Source: Gossypium raimondii
Taxonomy: Eukaryota > Streptophyta > Magnoliopsida > Malvales > Malvaceae
DNA: 64,000 bases
Assembly: GCF_025698545.1 (NCBI RefSeq)
Contig: NC_068569.1
Span: 17,732,001 to 17,796,000, forward strand
Reading direction: 5' to 3'
Positions 49,386 through 61,293 of the stretch are shown in pieces. Position 1 is the first letter of the stretch. Every line of letters begins with the position of its first letter. The translations under genes were made by a program, and so were the position numbers. Below the pieces are notes generated by a model. That model was not told the DNA's origin and did not search any database. It saw only the letters and a program-made list of their open reading frames with translations.

Positions 49386-51238
49386 TTAAGATTCAATGAA
49401 CCAAATGCACCGCTAATAAATTTCATTTTGATGGTTAACCAAAACCTAAATCAATTTTGGGTAAAAAGTTCTCTAAATATGGATAGCAATATGGTTTGTA
49501 AATGCCTCTAATTTCGGCCTCCCTTATCATTATTATTAGCTTCCTTCTTGTATACCTCGTACTCATGTATACGACGAATCCGAGAGTACCATAGAGATGT
49601 AGCCAGTTAGAAGTATATGCAGCTGAACTAGTACTCATCATTCCATTAACTGGCTGGGAAGAGTGAGAAGAATCCAACAACCTGATATGGATGCTAATTA
49701 CTGTCGACTAGAAGTTTTAAACCTTTTATTACTAATTAACTTCATTGAAATCTGTACACATAGTTTAATCAGCTTTGTCGGGACCCGTGCTCCGAGGTTG
49801 TGGAACAAGATCTTATAAAGATACTTTTATACATCAAAAAAGATAGGCTGGTTTTCATTTTGCTTTACCAAATACCGAGTCCTGGTTTTTTTTTTTCCTT
49901 GAACAGTGTTGCAAAAAGCAGAACTCATGGAACTAAAATCTATGAGCGACAACTTGTGTAAGATTCTTGGAATGCACTACAACCTTGTACCTGAAATGAA
50001 AACAAAAAACTAACCTTTTCAAGCTAAAGCTTTCCTTTATTAGTATTGGGAAAACCCTAATCTTCACACCAAGCAAAACCTTCCCAATAACACCATGTTA
50101 AGCACTTGCACGAGTCTGACTCTTAATTGGACATCTGTTTTTGCTTTTGTAGAACACAAAATTGCAGGTGCTCTGTCTTGTGCCATGGGAGTTTTTAAGA
50201 CAAACAAGATGAAGAAAGCATTTCCGTATTAAAATCTATTTAATTATATATATTATATAGGCATATCCTTTAGCATCAAGGCAAGATTGTCGGGTTAGAT
50301 TTAGATAGGCTAATAAATCCTTGATATTCGATAGAGTTGTTAAAACCATTTGCCTCAAGTTGGTTGGAACATTCTCCAAGTTGTGCCTACTGCACATTTT
50401 TCCACTTGATTATTGATTATGAGTATCAAACAATCACAACTGTGCCTACGGAAACATTTGAATACCCATCTTAACTTCTAAGTAACTTTAAATAAAAACC
50501 GTAATAAAAACGGATACTATGCGCACTAATTTATATTTTAAAACTCTTTGTACACGATATTTTAAGATATAATTGAAATATGCATACCTAATTTAATTTA
50601 TTAATTTTCTTTCAAACTAAAATCATAATCCATTACATAAGTGATTCTGAATAAACTTGTATGAATGGCTAATCTTACATAACTTAATTTTATGTGCTTT
50701 GTCAATGAATATATTAAGAAGTTCTATTGGGATTATGTATGGTACCATCTTAAATGTGGGTCATGTTGGATGAGTAACATGATCATTCATTCATGTAACA
50801 TTTAAGAGTTGAAGAGTGAACTGAAAATTTATGAGCAAAACATTATATGTTTGGCAGTTCAGTAGTCAGTACTTGTAAGGAAAAAAAAAAAGTTGTGGCG
50901 ACCGGAGATCCCTGTGTTGAAGTGAAATCTTGGAAACCCAATGTCCACCACAAATGGCCGCTCGCCCCATCTTATCTCTTTTCTTCATTTTATCTTTCTA
51001 TATATTATATATATGCATACATATAGCCTATGTGGAAAGAAGAACTTAATGGCCAGAAGAGGTCCACGATGTGAAGCTGTCAATCTTTAGTTAGCATCAG
51101 CTAGACGACGATAATGTAAATGTAGACAAATTCGAAGAATCGTATTTATAACGATGCTTTGATACTCTCCTTTTGATATTTTTTCCTTCTATTTTTACCT
51201 ATAATTAAGTTAGGCAAAGGGTAAAATAAAAGAAAATT
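49386..51238. other. Intergenic, no confident gene
   Basis: A minus-strand frame at 49435-49680 encodes an 81-residue peptide with a short hydrophobic segment (LYGTLGFVVYMSTRY). I recognise no family. It could be an exon of an unknown gene or chance. The rest is AT-rich. Confidence 0.35.
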
Positions 51239-51488
51239 TTATTTAAATAGAGAAAGGATTGTTTGAATATGTGATTCCACGTCATCCTTATTTTTTTTCC
51301 AATAGGAGAATAACAAATAAGATTTTTCCTCCTGATTTTCAGCCTTTTCCTCTTGAAAAAAAAAATCAAATCCAACTAAAAATGCTAAAAATCAAGAGGA
51401 AAAAAATTGATTTGTCATTCTCCTATTAGAAATGGATAAGGATGACGTGGAATCACAGTTTTATACCATCCATTCTCTATTTAAATAA
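51239..51488. mobile_element. MITE-like element, 250 bp, long terminal inverted repeats
   Basis: The left arm from 51239 (TTATTTAAATAGAGAAAGGAT, GTGATTCCACGTCATCCTTA, AGGAGAAT.ACAAAT) is matched in reverse complement by the right arm ending at 51488 (ATTTGTCATTCTCCT, GGATAAGGATGACGTGGAAT, CCATTCTCTATTTAAATAA). Each arm is about 80 bp with a few gaps, and the middle is AT-rich. No coding capacity. The target duplication is unclear, so the superfamily is unassigned. Both arms carry CCACGTCA/TGACGTGG. It lies about 730 bp upstream of the GluTR TATA box. Confidence 0.8.
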
Positions 51489-52608
51489 TAGTGATATATT
51501 GATATGCAATTAAAGTATTATTATACACACAGTGGGAGCGGACTCGGCATTTGAATTAAGTTCGAATCTGGGAAGCGACATTGTTGGTTCCATAAAACGG
51601 ATAAAAACACTTATAATTATACATCAATCTTTATTATACTCAAGCTCGTGTTCTTCTTGTTATTATAACAGTAGACATGTCAATTTAGTTAAAGTTAAAT
51701 TAAGTGTATGAAATAATATTTAAATGTAGATTAATTTATTGAAGTATAAAAAATAAAATTGTAGGATAGTCCAAGTTATTGTAAATCACAAAGTTTACCA
51801 ATTAAAGCATTAAAAACCACTTTGATTAACTTGCTAAGAATAATGAACCTTTTGTTTGAGTACCAGATTATATTTAACCTGCTTTCAAATATATAGTACT
51901 TCACTTGAAATTGAGGTCTAATATTATAAAAAAAGAATTGGTTCATAACAAATTAAAAGTTGATACAGTTAGAACTTAGGATCAAATATGATTAGTTTAT
52001 ACAGTTATAATCAGAAATTGGAGGTTCTAATTTTAACATTTAACCTCTAAAGAAAATTTTAAAACAAAAAACTAAAATCTTGCTTGATTAATGAAACATC
52101 AATCCAAACCACATCTGGTTGGAACAAATTGCAATAAGAAAAACGTTGAGAGGAAAATTAAAAATTCTTGCTCTCCAAACAAGTAATAATTAGTAGGGTG
52201 AGGAGAGGGGGACCCTATAAAAGGATGAAAATCGAAGGCAAAAGGAGTGTGGATAAAACGTGTGTTTCTTCAGCCAATCATATTTCAGAAAACAAAATCA
52301 GAATCCTCCAATCTCAATCCCAATCCTCCATTTTTATATCATAAGTTAATAACTCGAATTTTCCCACTTTTTTTTTTTTTTGTTCTTTTTCCCAAACAGA
52401 AAGCTTGAATTGACCCGACCCGTCAATTCTGAATTTTCTGCTTATAATTCCATACCCATTAAACTAAGTTCACCTCCAGCCTTTACCCTGAGGCCCTTTT
52501 TCATCCTTTTTCTTGGACAAAAACAAATACTTGAGTTCACGCTCTGTTCCTCCCTTTAATTTGGGTTTTCGGATCGTGAGCTTTCGGGTTTTTTCTCTCT
52601 CCAAAACA
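51489..52608 (+). promoter_or_regulatory. GluTR upstream region and 5' leader
   Basis: TATAAAAGG begins at 52216, in the context GGGGACCCTATAAAAGGATG, and is the best core promoter. The predicted start near 52247 gives a leader of about 360 nt, pyrimidine-rich near the ATG (CTCTCTCC). The rest of the stretch is AT-rich with nothing recognised. Confidence 0.55.
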
Positions 52609-55272
52609 ATGGCGATTTCTTCGACTTTTTCCGGTGCTAAATTGGAGCGTTTGTTGATCAATTCTTGCTCATCGCCCTCTGCTTCTTCTTTGCGGGCTTG
52701 TTCTCTTTCTCACCAGCAAATGAAGGCTTTTTCCAAGCCTAATCGTGGAAGAAAAGCTTTGGCTCAGAGGACTGGTGGAGTTAGATGTGAAGTTGCTCAA
52801 TCCGACGCCATTAACGAAGGCGATAAAATGGATCCTTCCAAGGCTTCTGCACTCTCCGCTCTTGAACAGCTCAAGACTTCCGCTGCTGACAGTACGTTTA
52901 CCTTTAATTTCTGCTAAATTTTCCTTCTTTTTTTTCTTCCTCCTCCACTTGTTTTGGCTGAATTTTGTGTTATTCAGTTTTAGATTGAATTGTGAATTTG
53001 TAATTGGATGAATTGCTGCTTAACAATGTGATTAGACTGAAAAGTTTCAATGTTTAGAAGCAGACATGTTTGACCAGTTATAATATTTAGATTTTTTAGA
53101 GCATCAATTAAATTAAAATTGTTTTATTTCTGTATTTGGTATATTTGTATAGTTTTATACTTTATGAGCTAAACAGAAATATTATGCAAAAGAATTGCTT
53201 TATTTCAACCTACTAAGCATGCATTTGCCTCTTTTAGGTGGTTGAATGGGGAAAAAATTCAAACTTTGTGCTATGCCTTGAAATATAGAACCTATTCTTT
53301 ACTTTATATATACCTTGGAATTGTATGAATAAAACCATAATCAATCTCTTTTTTATTGAATTTGCTTTGAAGAAGAGGGAGGAAAGCTATGTTGGTTGAA
53401 CTCAGGGGTGTCAAATATGGATATATGTCCAACACGGGTATTTAATTTTTTACTGAAGTCTTCATGTAATTGGAGGGTCCTTGGAGGATCATATCCCGAT
53501 ACTCTTGTCTGAGAATGTGTGGGACATGGTACTATCACAAAAACTGAAGAGTCGGAGTAACATGGAAGGAAATTGTCTCCATGAACAAACTCCTAATACT
53601 GATGGTTCCCTATTTTATGCCTTTACTGTCTGGAAACTTCTAGATTTTAAGAACAAAATCTTGATATGGGACCCTTTTATCTCTAACTTAGAATTCACTG
53701 TATTTAAGTCCCTTTTTCAGGTATTTTAATCAAATGTACATTGTATAATCCTTTCTGCAAAATATACATGTTAATATTCCTGAAAATCTTGCTATTGGTC
53801 CATACCAGGGTATACAAAGGAAAGGAGCAGCATTGTGGTCATAGGACTTAGTGTTCACACTGCGCCTGTGGAGATGCGTGAGAAACTTGCCATTCCTGAA
53901 GCAGAATGGCCACGAGCCATTGCCGAATTATGTGGTTTGAATCACATAGAAGAGGCTGCTGTTCTCAGCACCTGCAACAGGATGGAAATATATGTTGTGG
54001 CTCTATCGCAGCATCGTGGAGTCAAAGAAGTAACTGAATGGATGTCAAAGGTACATTATTCGTTGGACTCTATAGTTTGTGATATTTACCTCTACGAAAA
54101 CTCCAAATTGGCAGTAGTTTAAGTAACTGCAAATTCGTTGCAGACTAGTGGTATCCCAGTTTCAGAGATTTGCGAGCACCGGTTTTTGTTGTACAACAAG
54201 GATGCTACACAGCACATCTTTGAAGTATCTGCTGGTCTTGACTCTCTTGTTCTTGGAGAAGGTCAAATCCTTGCACAAGTTAAACAAGTTGTCAAAGTTG
54301 GGCAAGGTGTTGTTGGCTTTGGAAGGAACATTAGTGGGCTGTTCAAGCACGCAATTACTGTTGGGAAGCGTGTTAGAACAGAGACTAACATTGCTGCTGG
54401 GGCTGTTTCTGTTAGCTCTGCTGCTGTTGAACTGGCTTTAATGAAGCTGCCTGAGTCCTCGCATGCTACTGCTCGAATGTTGGTTATTGGAGCAGGAAAG
54501 ATGGGGAAGCTTGTGATCAAGCACTTGGTGGCAAAAGGTTGCACCAAGATGGTTGTTGTTAACAGAAGTGAGGAGAAAGTTGCAGCAATCCATGAGGAGA
54601 TGCAAGGTGTTGAAATTATTTACAGGCCCTTGACAGACATGCTCGCTTGTTCAGCTGAAGCTGATGTGGTCTTCACCAGTACCGCATCAGAAACCCCATT
54701 GTTTCTGAAAGAGCATGTCAAGGATCTCCCCTGTCAGTTCTGAAGTTGGCGGTTTAAGGCTCTTCGTTGATATCTCTGTTCCACGAAATGTGGGATCATG
54801 TGTCTCAGATGTTGAAGGTGCACGTCTCTACAATGTTGATGACCTGAAGGAGGTTGTAGCTGCTAATAAAGAGGACCGACTACGAAAAGCAATGGAAGCT
54901 CAGGCCATTATTGCTGAGGAATCGAAACAGTTTGAAGCATGGAGGGATTCACTGGAAACTGTTCCAACCATCAAGAAGTTGAGAGCCTACGCAGAGAGAA
55001 TTCGAGTTGCAGAGTTGGAGAAATGCTTATCAAAGATGGGTGAAGATATCCCTAAGAAAACAAGGAGGGCTGTGGATGATCTCAGCCGGGGAATTGTGAA
55101 TAAACTTCTCCATGGTCCAATGCAGCACCTGAGGTGTGACGGTAGCGACGATCGAACTCTCAGTGAGACCCTTGAGAACATGCATGCACTTAACAGAATG
55201 TTTGGCCTCGAGTCAGATATATCACTTTTCGAGCAGAAAATTCGAGCCAAGGTGGAACAAAGCCAAAAGTAA
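52609..55272 (+). CDS. HEMA: Glutamyl-tRNA reductase (chloroplast), three exons, with an apparent frameshift in exon 3
   Basis: Exons are 52609-52891, 53809-54050 and 54144-55272. GluTR reduces Glu-tRNA(Glu) to glutamate-1-semialdehyde with NADPH, the first committed, feedback-controlled step of chlorophyll and heme synthesis in the plastid. Residues 1 to about 60 are Ser-rich and basic, like a transit peptide. The catalytic Cys is 150 in [19 protein letters not shown] follows at 206-217, and the Rossmann motif VIGAGKMGK is at 289-297. The C-terminal dimerisation domain ([44 protein letters not shown]) is present but in another frame. At 54726-54732 the run reads CTCCCCT, two C short of the conserved KDLPPVS coding. 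As written, translation stops at 54743 after 374 residues. Allowing for the 2-nt gap the protein is 551 residues, normal for the family. It is either a real lesion or a homopolymer/assembly error. Paralogue (HEMA1 or another) not resolved. Confidence 0.92.
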
Positions 55273-58200
55273 GTGTCAATATAGAATCTCTTGCGTTACG
55301 ACCAATTACACTCCCTCACAGTCAAATAAGAGGAAATTTTCCTCACATTGTCATGAGTTTCTAGTGGAGTAACTAATCTATTTAGGGTCCTTGTGGGGTC
55401 ATCTTTCAATTCATTAATTTGTGCAATTCAGACGCTTGTGCTTGAATCTCATTTGACTTCACAGTCCTACAACATGATTGTTAGTGTTTTTTCGGCTTTG
55501 TAGTGTGCAGTATGAAGTGAGTTTGATCCCTGTATCATTCATCTATAGAATGTAAGATACCTATTTGAACAATATAAATCATTGTAATTAATTCACTACT
55601 TGTTTTAATATCAAGCTGAAATTCTCTGTAAAATTATTTATTCAGATTTATTTTTTCTTTTTTGTTAAGTGAACTGCATTGCTGATTATGACCCCCAAAA
55701 AATGATAGGTACGGTCTATAAACAGCCAACCCAAAAGTGAAACAGGGAAGGGATGGTTCTTTCATTGCATTGATAGAAATCTATCTAGAAACAAAATATT
55801 CCTCTATTTCTTAGAGAATCGTTGGTTTCACCGACGAACTACATGGGAAAGTGGACTGTAGAACCGGCAATATGAATATGTATTGGTTAGATGTACACCT
55901 TGGCTGTCTGAAATACCTGGCTGTTCTACTTGGCTTGCAATTTGTGAAAGACTTGGTATAAAGTATTTGTGTGATTCCCAGGGAATGTTAAAAAAAGCCA
56001 TAAATGGAATCACTCTATACACATATATGGGCTTAATTCATTTTGTTTATCATTACAGGATAGTGGAGGTTGGGAATCTTACTATCAGGGGCAGCAATGG
56101 AAGTTAAATTCTGGGCTATACTAAGTATTTCTATTCATATGGGCTATGATCTATGGGCAAACCTGAAGTTACAGCCTAAAACACTCTGCCTTTGTGTTCT
56201 CAAACTTGAAGTTTAGTTATAATCCTTTTGAAAAGGTTGATTGGGAACCAAGCTGAGCTGAGCTGCAGTTGTCCATGGCTTGCACCAGAGGACAAATGAA
56301 GCAATATGTGGAGGATTGGGTGCAAACAGGTGCCTCCATGGCAGACAATTTTGTGACCAATGAATTTCTTTCAAAACCAAAAGGAAGAAGACATACAAAC
56401 TAGGGAGGGTACACCTTGCCTGCTAACTAAGATAGTTTAATGGCTGATATATATCGTTATAGCCTTTGGAATCACACTGACAACAGTAAGACTCCAAAAG
56501 GGAACCCTGACTGTACAATAAGGTCCATGAAAACCACATGGTTCATCAAATATCAGATGAGAGATCAACCAATTATGGTTAGACCCCCCCTCCCAGCTAT
56601 CGTTATTCACCAATAATGCTGACAGAGACTTCACACATAGGACCATTTATTTTTGTCATTTGGCACCAATTGATATTATCACCCAGGACAAACCAGCTAT
56701 GAGCTTTGAATCCAAGGACAACCGAGCTAGAAAATGAGAAGACGTGCAGGTTTTTGTAACCACCGGTTCCCTTCTCCGTCATTATAATACCTGCAATGTT
56801 TTGGGTCCATGATGTTTTGAATACGTTTTTTGACAAAGAATAGCACTAATTGCGCTACTAAGAAGACTTGCAAGCTAAGGCAAATTGTGATTGGTTTGGC
56901 ATTTTGGTTTAAATTGCATGAACATCATCTATCAGTTTGAAACGAAATACACTGCCAAATTCTGTTAACATGTCATACTAAATAAACAGCACAACGTAAA
57001 CTCCTTGATACAAGCCTTTTTCCAATTATACGGCCATCTACAGGATTATATATTGGATTATGTTTTAACCTTGGCTAGGAGTTTGGAACTTTCCTGCAAG
57101 AATCTTTAGGAATTTGGGGGATTTGCAAAGGGACCCAAAATTGAAAAACATGAAAATCTTTTGGGTCCCTACTCCTTCCCCATTTCTAAGAGTTAGATCC
57201 CCTCCGACAAAACTGGACCTAAAGGGCTCTCTCCCTTCAAGGCTAATCACCCTAAGCTGCGAAATGAGGAGCTTTTTTTCAACATATGGAAAACCAGAAA
57301 ACCCATTTTTTCTTAGTTCCAAAATTCAACAAAGGCTCACAAATTTTTCTATTTTTCTCCTCTTGAAAACACGTAACAAATGTGTGTACTTTATAACAAT
57401 AACAAGTAAGACCCGTGTTCATAAAGCGAAGCAAACGTGGACCTTCCCTTCCTCAGAGGCTGCCCACAAGTTGATAGGATAAGGTATTACAGGTAAAAAA
57501 CTCTTTTATTTCTGCTACTGCCCAAGGCTAAGCAAAAAGAAAGGAAAAGCGTTGTGGAAATGGACCCTACTTAAGGCTGGACACTATAACATCTACATCT
57601 ATGCCGGTTACCATGTCTGATCAGATAAATCCCCGGCGTTTGTTTGTTTGTGGTTGTGAAAGTGTTGATGGAGACTCCGATCTGTGATAATGCAAGCTCA
57701 ACAAGCTTATGAAAATCAACCACAAAACCATCAATTTTGCATTTTAAAAAACATAAAGTTTCAGGGTTAATTTCTCATGTTTTGGGCAGACCATTTTCAT
57801 TTCCAAGCTGTATTAATATAATATATGGTTATCACATGGTATATATATAAGATACTCCAATTGTCAGGAAAAATAATAATGAGGAGGTGAAGCCCATCAT
57901 ATATATGTCAGAACTCTGAAACACAAGAAAGAAGGTTCAGTTGTGGTTATAATTCAGGGATCCAAAAGCAAAAATATAAAAATAAAACAAAGAGAATATA
58001 AAAAGAAGAAAATGATTCATTCATCATTTATCAATTCCAAGTCCAAGTTACCCCAATCATTCTTACACCATTTCCCACTTTTTTCCTTTTTCCTAAAGGA
58101 TAACTTTTTAAACTACATCAAAATAATAAAGGATTAAAACCCCACTAATTACTCCATAAAAAAGCCAAGAAAACAGCAACCCAATTATAATACTAAGCAT

Positions 58201-58458
58201 TTACAACTTTGTAAGCTGATGATGATGATGATGATGATGATGATACATACATTTCCCTAAACAAATTAAAATGGGGATTTTAATTTAGAACCAAAAACAG
58301 AAGAGTATTTTCCATTTGAAGCCACCCATCAATCAAATGCTTGAATTTTTAGTTTTTAGTTCATGGCAGAAATGCCCGCGCCGTCTGCTGCCACCAGCAT
58401 GTTCCCCTATAATGATATAACTAGATTTTTTTAATAATATTTAAAAGGAAAAGGGCAA
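55273..58458. other. Intergenic between convergent GluTR and WAV3-like genes
   Basis: GluTR 3' UTR followed by DNA without family motifs. Overlapping short frames on both strands (55828-56107, 56213-56836, 57065-57482) lack recognisable domains. A (GAT)9 microsatellite lies at 58218-58244, and the last bases belong to the 3' UTR of the minus-strand gene. Confidence 0.45.
58218..58244 (+). repeat. (GAT)9 microsatellite
   Basis: Nine uninterrupted GAT units, about 215 bp beyond the stop codon of the minus-strand E3 gene, so possibly within its 3' UTR. Confidence 0.9.
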
Positions 58459-60868
58459 CTAAAATCTAGCATTTTCGAAGCCGTGTAAATCGCTGACTCT
58501 ATTCAACGACTTCTTCATCATGGCGACTTTAGCCAACTTCTCAGCCGCTCTCCAAGCCGAAGACGGCGTAAGTGGCTCTCCGTTTTCATCCATCACCACT
58601 GTCATCGACTCCCTTTCTCTTTCCCTTTCCCTTTCGTTCACCCTCCGTCGTTGGATTTCCATCATCTGCTGTTTCCTCCAATGCAATTCCGCCAACTCAA
58701 CTTCTAACCCTCTGGCATACTCTTCGGCCGACTGCGAATTCGACTGCATCAACAAGGCTCGAGCCGAGCCCAACAAATGGTAAGCGCTTGTCAAGTCGTT
58801 ACTGCACTCTATCAGCCTTCTCGCCTCGGCTATGGCTCGAGTCGAGATGAAAAAGAATCTCAACTGTTCGATTTTAGGAGCCGATGATCGAACGTCGTTG
58901 GGCCGAGGTACGAGAAGCGCTTGATCTCTGCCGTACACGACTTCTTGTGTGGCGGGATCCTTGTAAAGACAGCGAACGCACATCACGTGGCTGGATCCAA
59001 CCGCCGAAGTTGGGACTTTCAGTTCCACGAGCAATTCCCTTTCTTCCTCAGCGTATAAATCGCCTAGCCGGACGGAGCCGGAAGTTAAAACAGTAGGCTT
59101 CCCGTTACATGAATAAACGGCTGTTATTTCAGCTGGTGCAGAGCCGGATGCGAAGCTGAGCTGGATTCTCAAATCTTGGACCACAACGCTCAATAACCCA
59201 CCAACGCATTTGGCAAACGCATCCTCAGCTGGCTCATGACTGTACCCGCCGCTCTGCCCGAACCCGAACGCGTGAACCGGGATTTCAATGTGGGCGAAAC
59301 GAGTGGACGAGGCGTGGCTTGAATGGTGCCGTTGATTGGAAGCGTTGGATTGGACTCTTTCATCCTGACCGTCGGACAACAACATTATGCTAGCAACTGG
59401 ATTTCTTTCCCTCCGACCCTCAAGAACTTTGGTTGCCTTCCTCAACGCATCGCCAACGCTGGTTCCTTGACCGCAGGCGAGCCGGTCAATAATGCGCCGA
59501 GCAGCTCGTTGACCCTGAGCCGTCATCCTCCGCAAAGGCAATAACCGTTTCGAAGTAACCGAGAAAGCCACGATGGAAAGCCTATCAGCCGAGCCGAGCG
59601 ACGAAATGACTAAACGCATGGCGCGTTTCAACATCTGGAGCTTAGCGCCGGTCATGCTACCGCTGACATCAAGAACCGTAACCAAATCGATAGGCGCACG
59701 ATGAGAAGGGTCCAAATGCGACGTCGAATTGCTACTATTCCTCGAAGGAGCCAATATTTTAGCGGGGGGAGGTGGAGCCTTGATTTTCAAAGCCACAGCA
59801 TAAGTTTCGTATCCACGGCCCACTGAAACGACCGCCGTTTCGGGAGATAATCTGACCTGGACATTCCTAAAATCACGGCCTTTGAACGAGAGTACATCAT
59901 CGGATTTGACGGCGGATGAAGATTTGGGATTAACGAAGAACCCTTGGAACTCCTCGACGTCGTCGTCGTCTTCTTCTTGTTCGATGTTTTCATCAGCTTC
60001 TGGGATGGGAATAAAACGAGCACCGGCGGTTGGGGATAGCAATGGCTCATCGTCATCGTAGGATCTTAAATCGGACGGTTTGGCTTTGGGTTTCTGTTTG
60101 GGTTTTGGTTCCGGCTGGTTGACAATTCTGGGCGAACAAGATTCAATGATTTTTTTTTCTTCAATTCTAGGGGTGGTGTTTTCGATCAGAGGTGTGTCGT
60201 TTTGAGGAGCTGAGTTTCTGTGGATGGAGAGAAGAGGAACATCTTTCCAGGTGGTATTACACACCGGGCAAACGAGGGAATCATGTTTACGAACATGAGC
60301 AGCGATGCATGGGAAATGAAAGGCATGTGCACATTCAGCTGTGTAAATGGCAGTTCCTTGACCTGTCTTCACGCTGTTCAAACAGATTCCACAGCTACTC
60401 TGCCAAATTCAAGCAAACAAAAAAAAAACCCGAAACATCAGTCTTTAAGCCATCAAAATATTTAATATTTAACCACATTTTGACTGTCAGAATTTTGATA
60501 TTGCTTACCCTGAACTTGAAGCTGTTACGGAAAAGTGAAAGCTTGAGAGGGGAACGAGGAGAGGAAGGATTGGAGGATAGAATTGGTTTAGGACTTTTAG
60601 TGGCTGCTCTAGGGGTGGTTTTGCAATGGAGAGTGGGACTTTCATTTGTGGAAGACGGTTCAACAGTAGTGCGGCAACGAAGACTGGGGCTAGAAACCGG
60701 TTGAGATTGGAAACGGGGCGTAGAAGGGTTACTTCCAGTAGAAAAAAAGCTCAGCTTGGCACAATTCCTGGGGCTAGGACTTGGACTCTGATGTTGCTTA
60801 TCTATAACAGTGTTTTCAGGGTCTCTAGGGATTGTAGTGCAAAAGGCTCTTCTCCAACCCGTACCCAT
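58459..60868 (-). CDS. RING-H2/vWA E3 ubiquitin ligase of the WAV3/EDA40/WAVH family, two exons
   Basis: Exons 60509-60868 and 58459-60399 (minus strand) are joined by a 109-bp GT-AG intron, phase 0, giving 766 residues. The N terminus MGTGWRRAFCTTIPRD is the hallmark of this plant family, followed by a Ser/Pro-rich stretch and SSPRSPLKLSLFRNSFKFR. RING-H2: C123-x2-C126, then ECAHAFHFPC and CPVC to about 167. An acidic linker lies at about 235-270. The vWA domain starts about 357, with the metal-site motif DVSGSMTG (364-371) and LLSDGQDE near 461-468. The C-terminal domain runs to the end, with ARRLIECSNDLTSAYHLLGSARALL. WAV3-type ligases control root gravitropism/waving and auxin-dependent growth in Arabidopsis; EDA40 belongs to the same group. 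I cannot separate WAV3 from EDA40 orthology by eye. Frame and splice sites are intact. Confidence 0.94.
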
Positions 60869-61285
60869 GTTTCAGTGCACTCCAAAAAGAGAAAAAAATG
60901 TAACAAGGACACTCACTCTCCTTTCCCCTTTCTTTCTCGTTTCCCGTTGCTCTTTTATCTCTTTATCCAATTCCACCTTTATTTATCTTTTACCCATAAG
61001 ATGAAGAGAAAAGGAATAGGAAAGAAGGGTTTCGTTTTGATCGATCTAAGGTTGCGACAGAGGACAAAAGGGTAGGGATCAAAGCTTTAAAGATACGAAG
61101 AGCATGGGATCAAATACGACAAGTTAGTGGTATTTAGCTCCTTTCTCTGCCCTTTTTCCATTTCCATTTTCCATTAATAACACCCCCAAAAAGATCTGTG
61201 CAAGGCTTGAGATCTACTGCTCCTTGTCTCTCTCACTCTCTCTCTCTCTTTGAGAAACCCAGAGCTAAGCTTTTCTTCCACTGAA

Positions 61286-61293
61286 TATTTATA
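61286..61293 (-). promoter_or_regulatory. Probable TATA box of the WAV3-like gene
   Basis: TATAAATA on the minus strand, about 420 bp upstream of the ATG. It is followed at the expected start-site distance by a GAGAGA tract (CT repeats on the plus strand, about 61228-61252), which would fall in the leader. Confidence 0.5.

Noticed and set aside
49435..49680. Minus-strand frame of 81 codons with a hydrophobic segment
   Set aside because: No family recognised, no splice partner found, adjacent to a transposon; evidence too weak to call a gene.
57065..57482. Overlapping frames on both strands, up to 122 codons
   Set aside because: No domain or signal, overlapping antisense frames of similar length, typical of chance.
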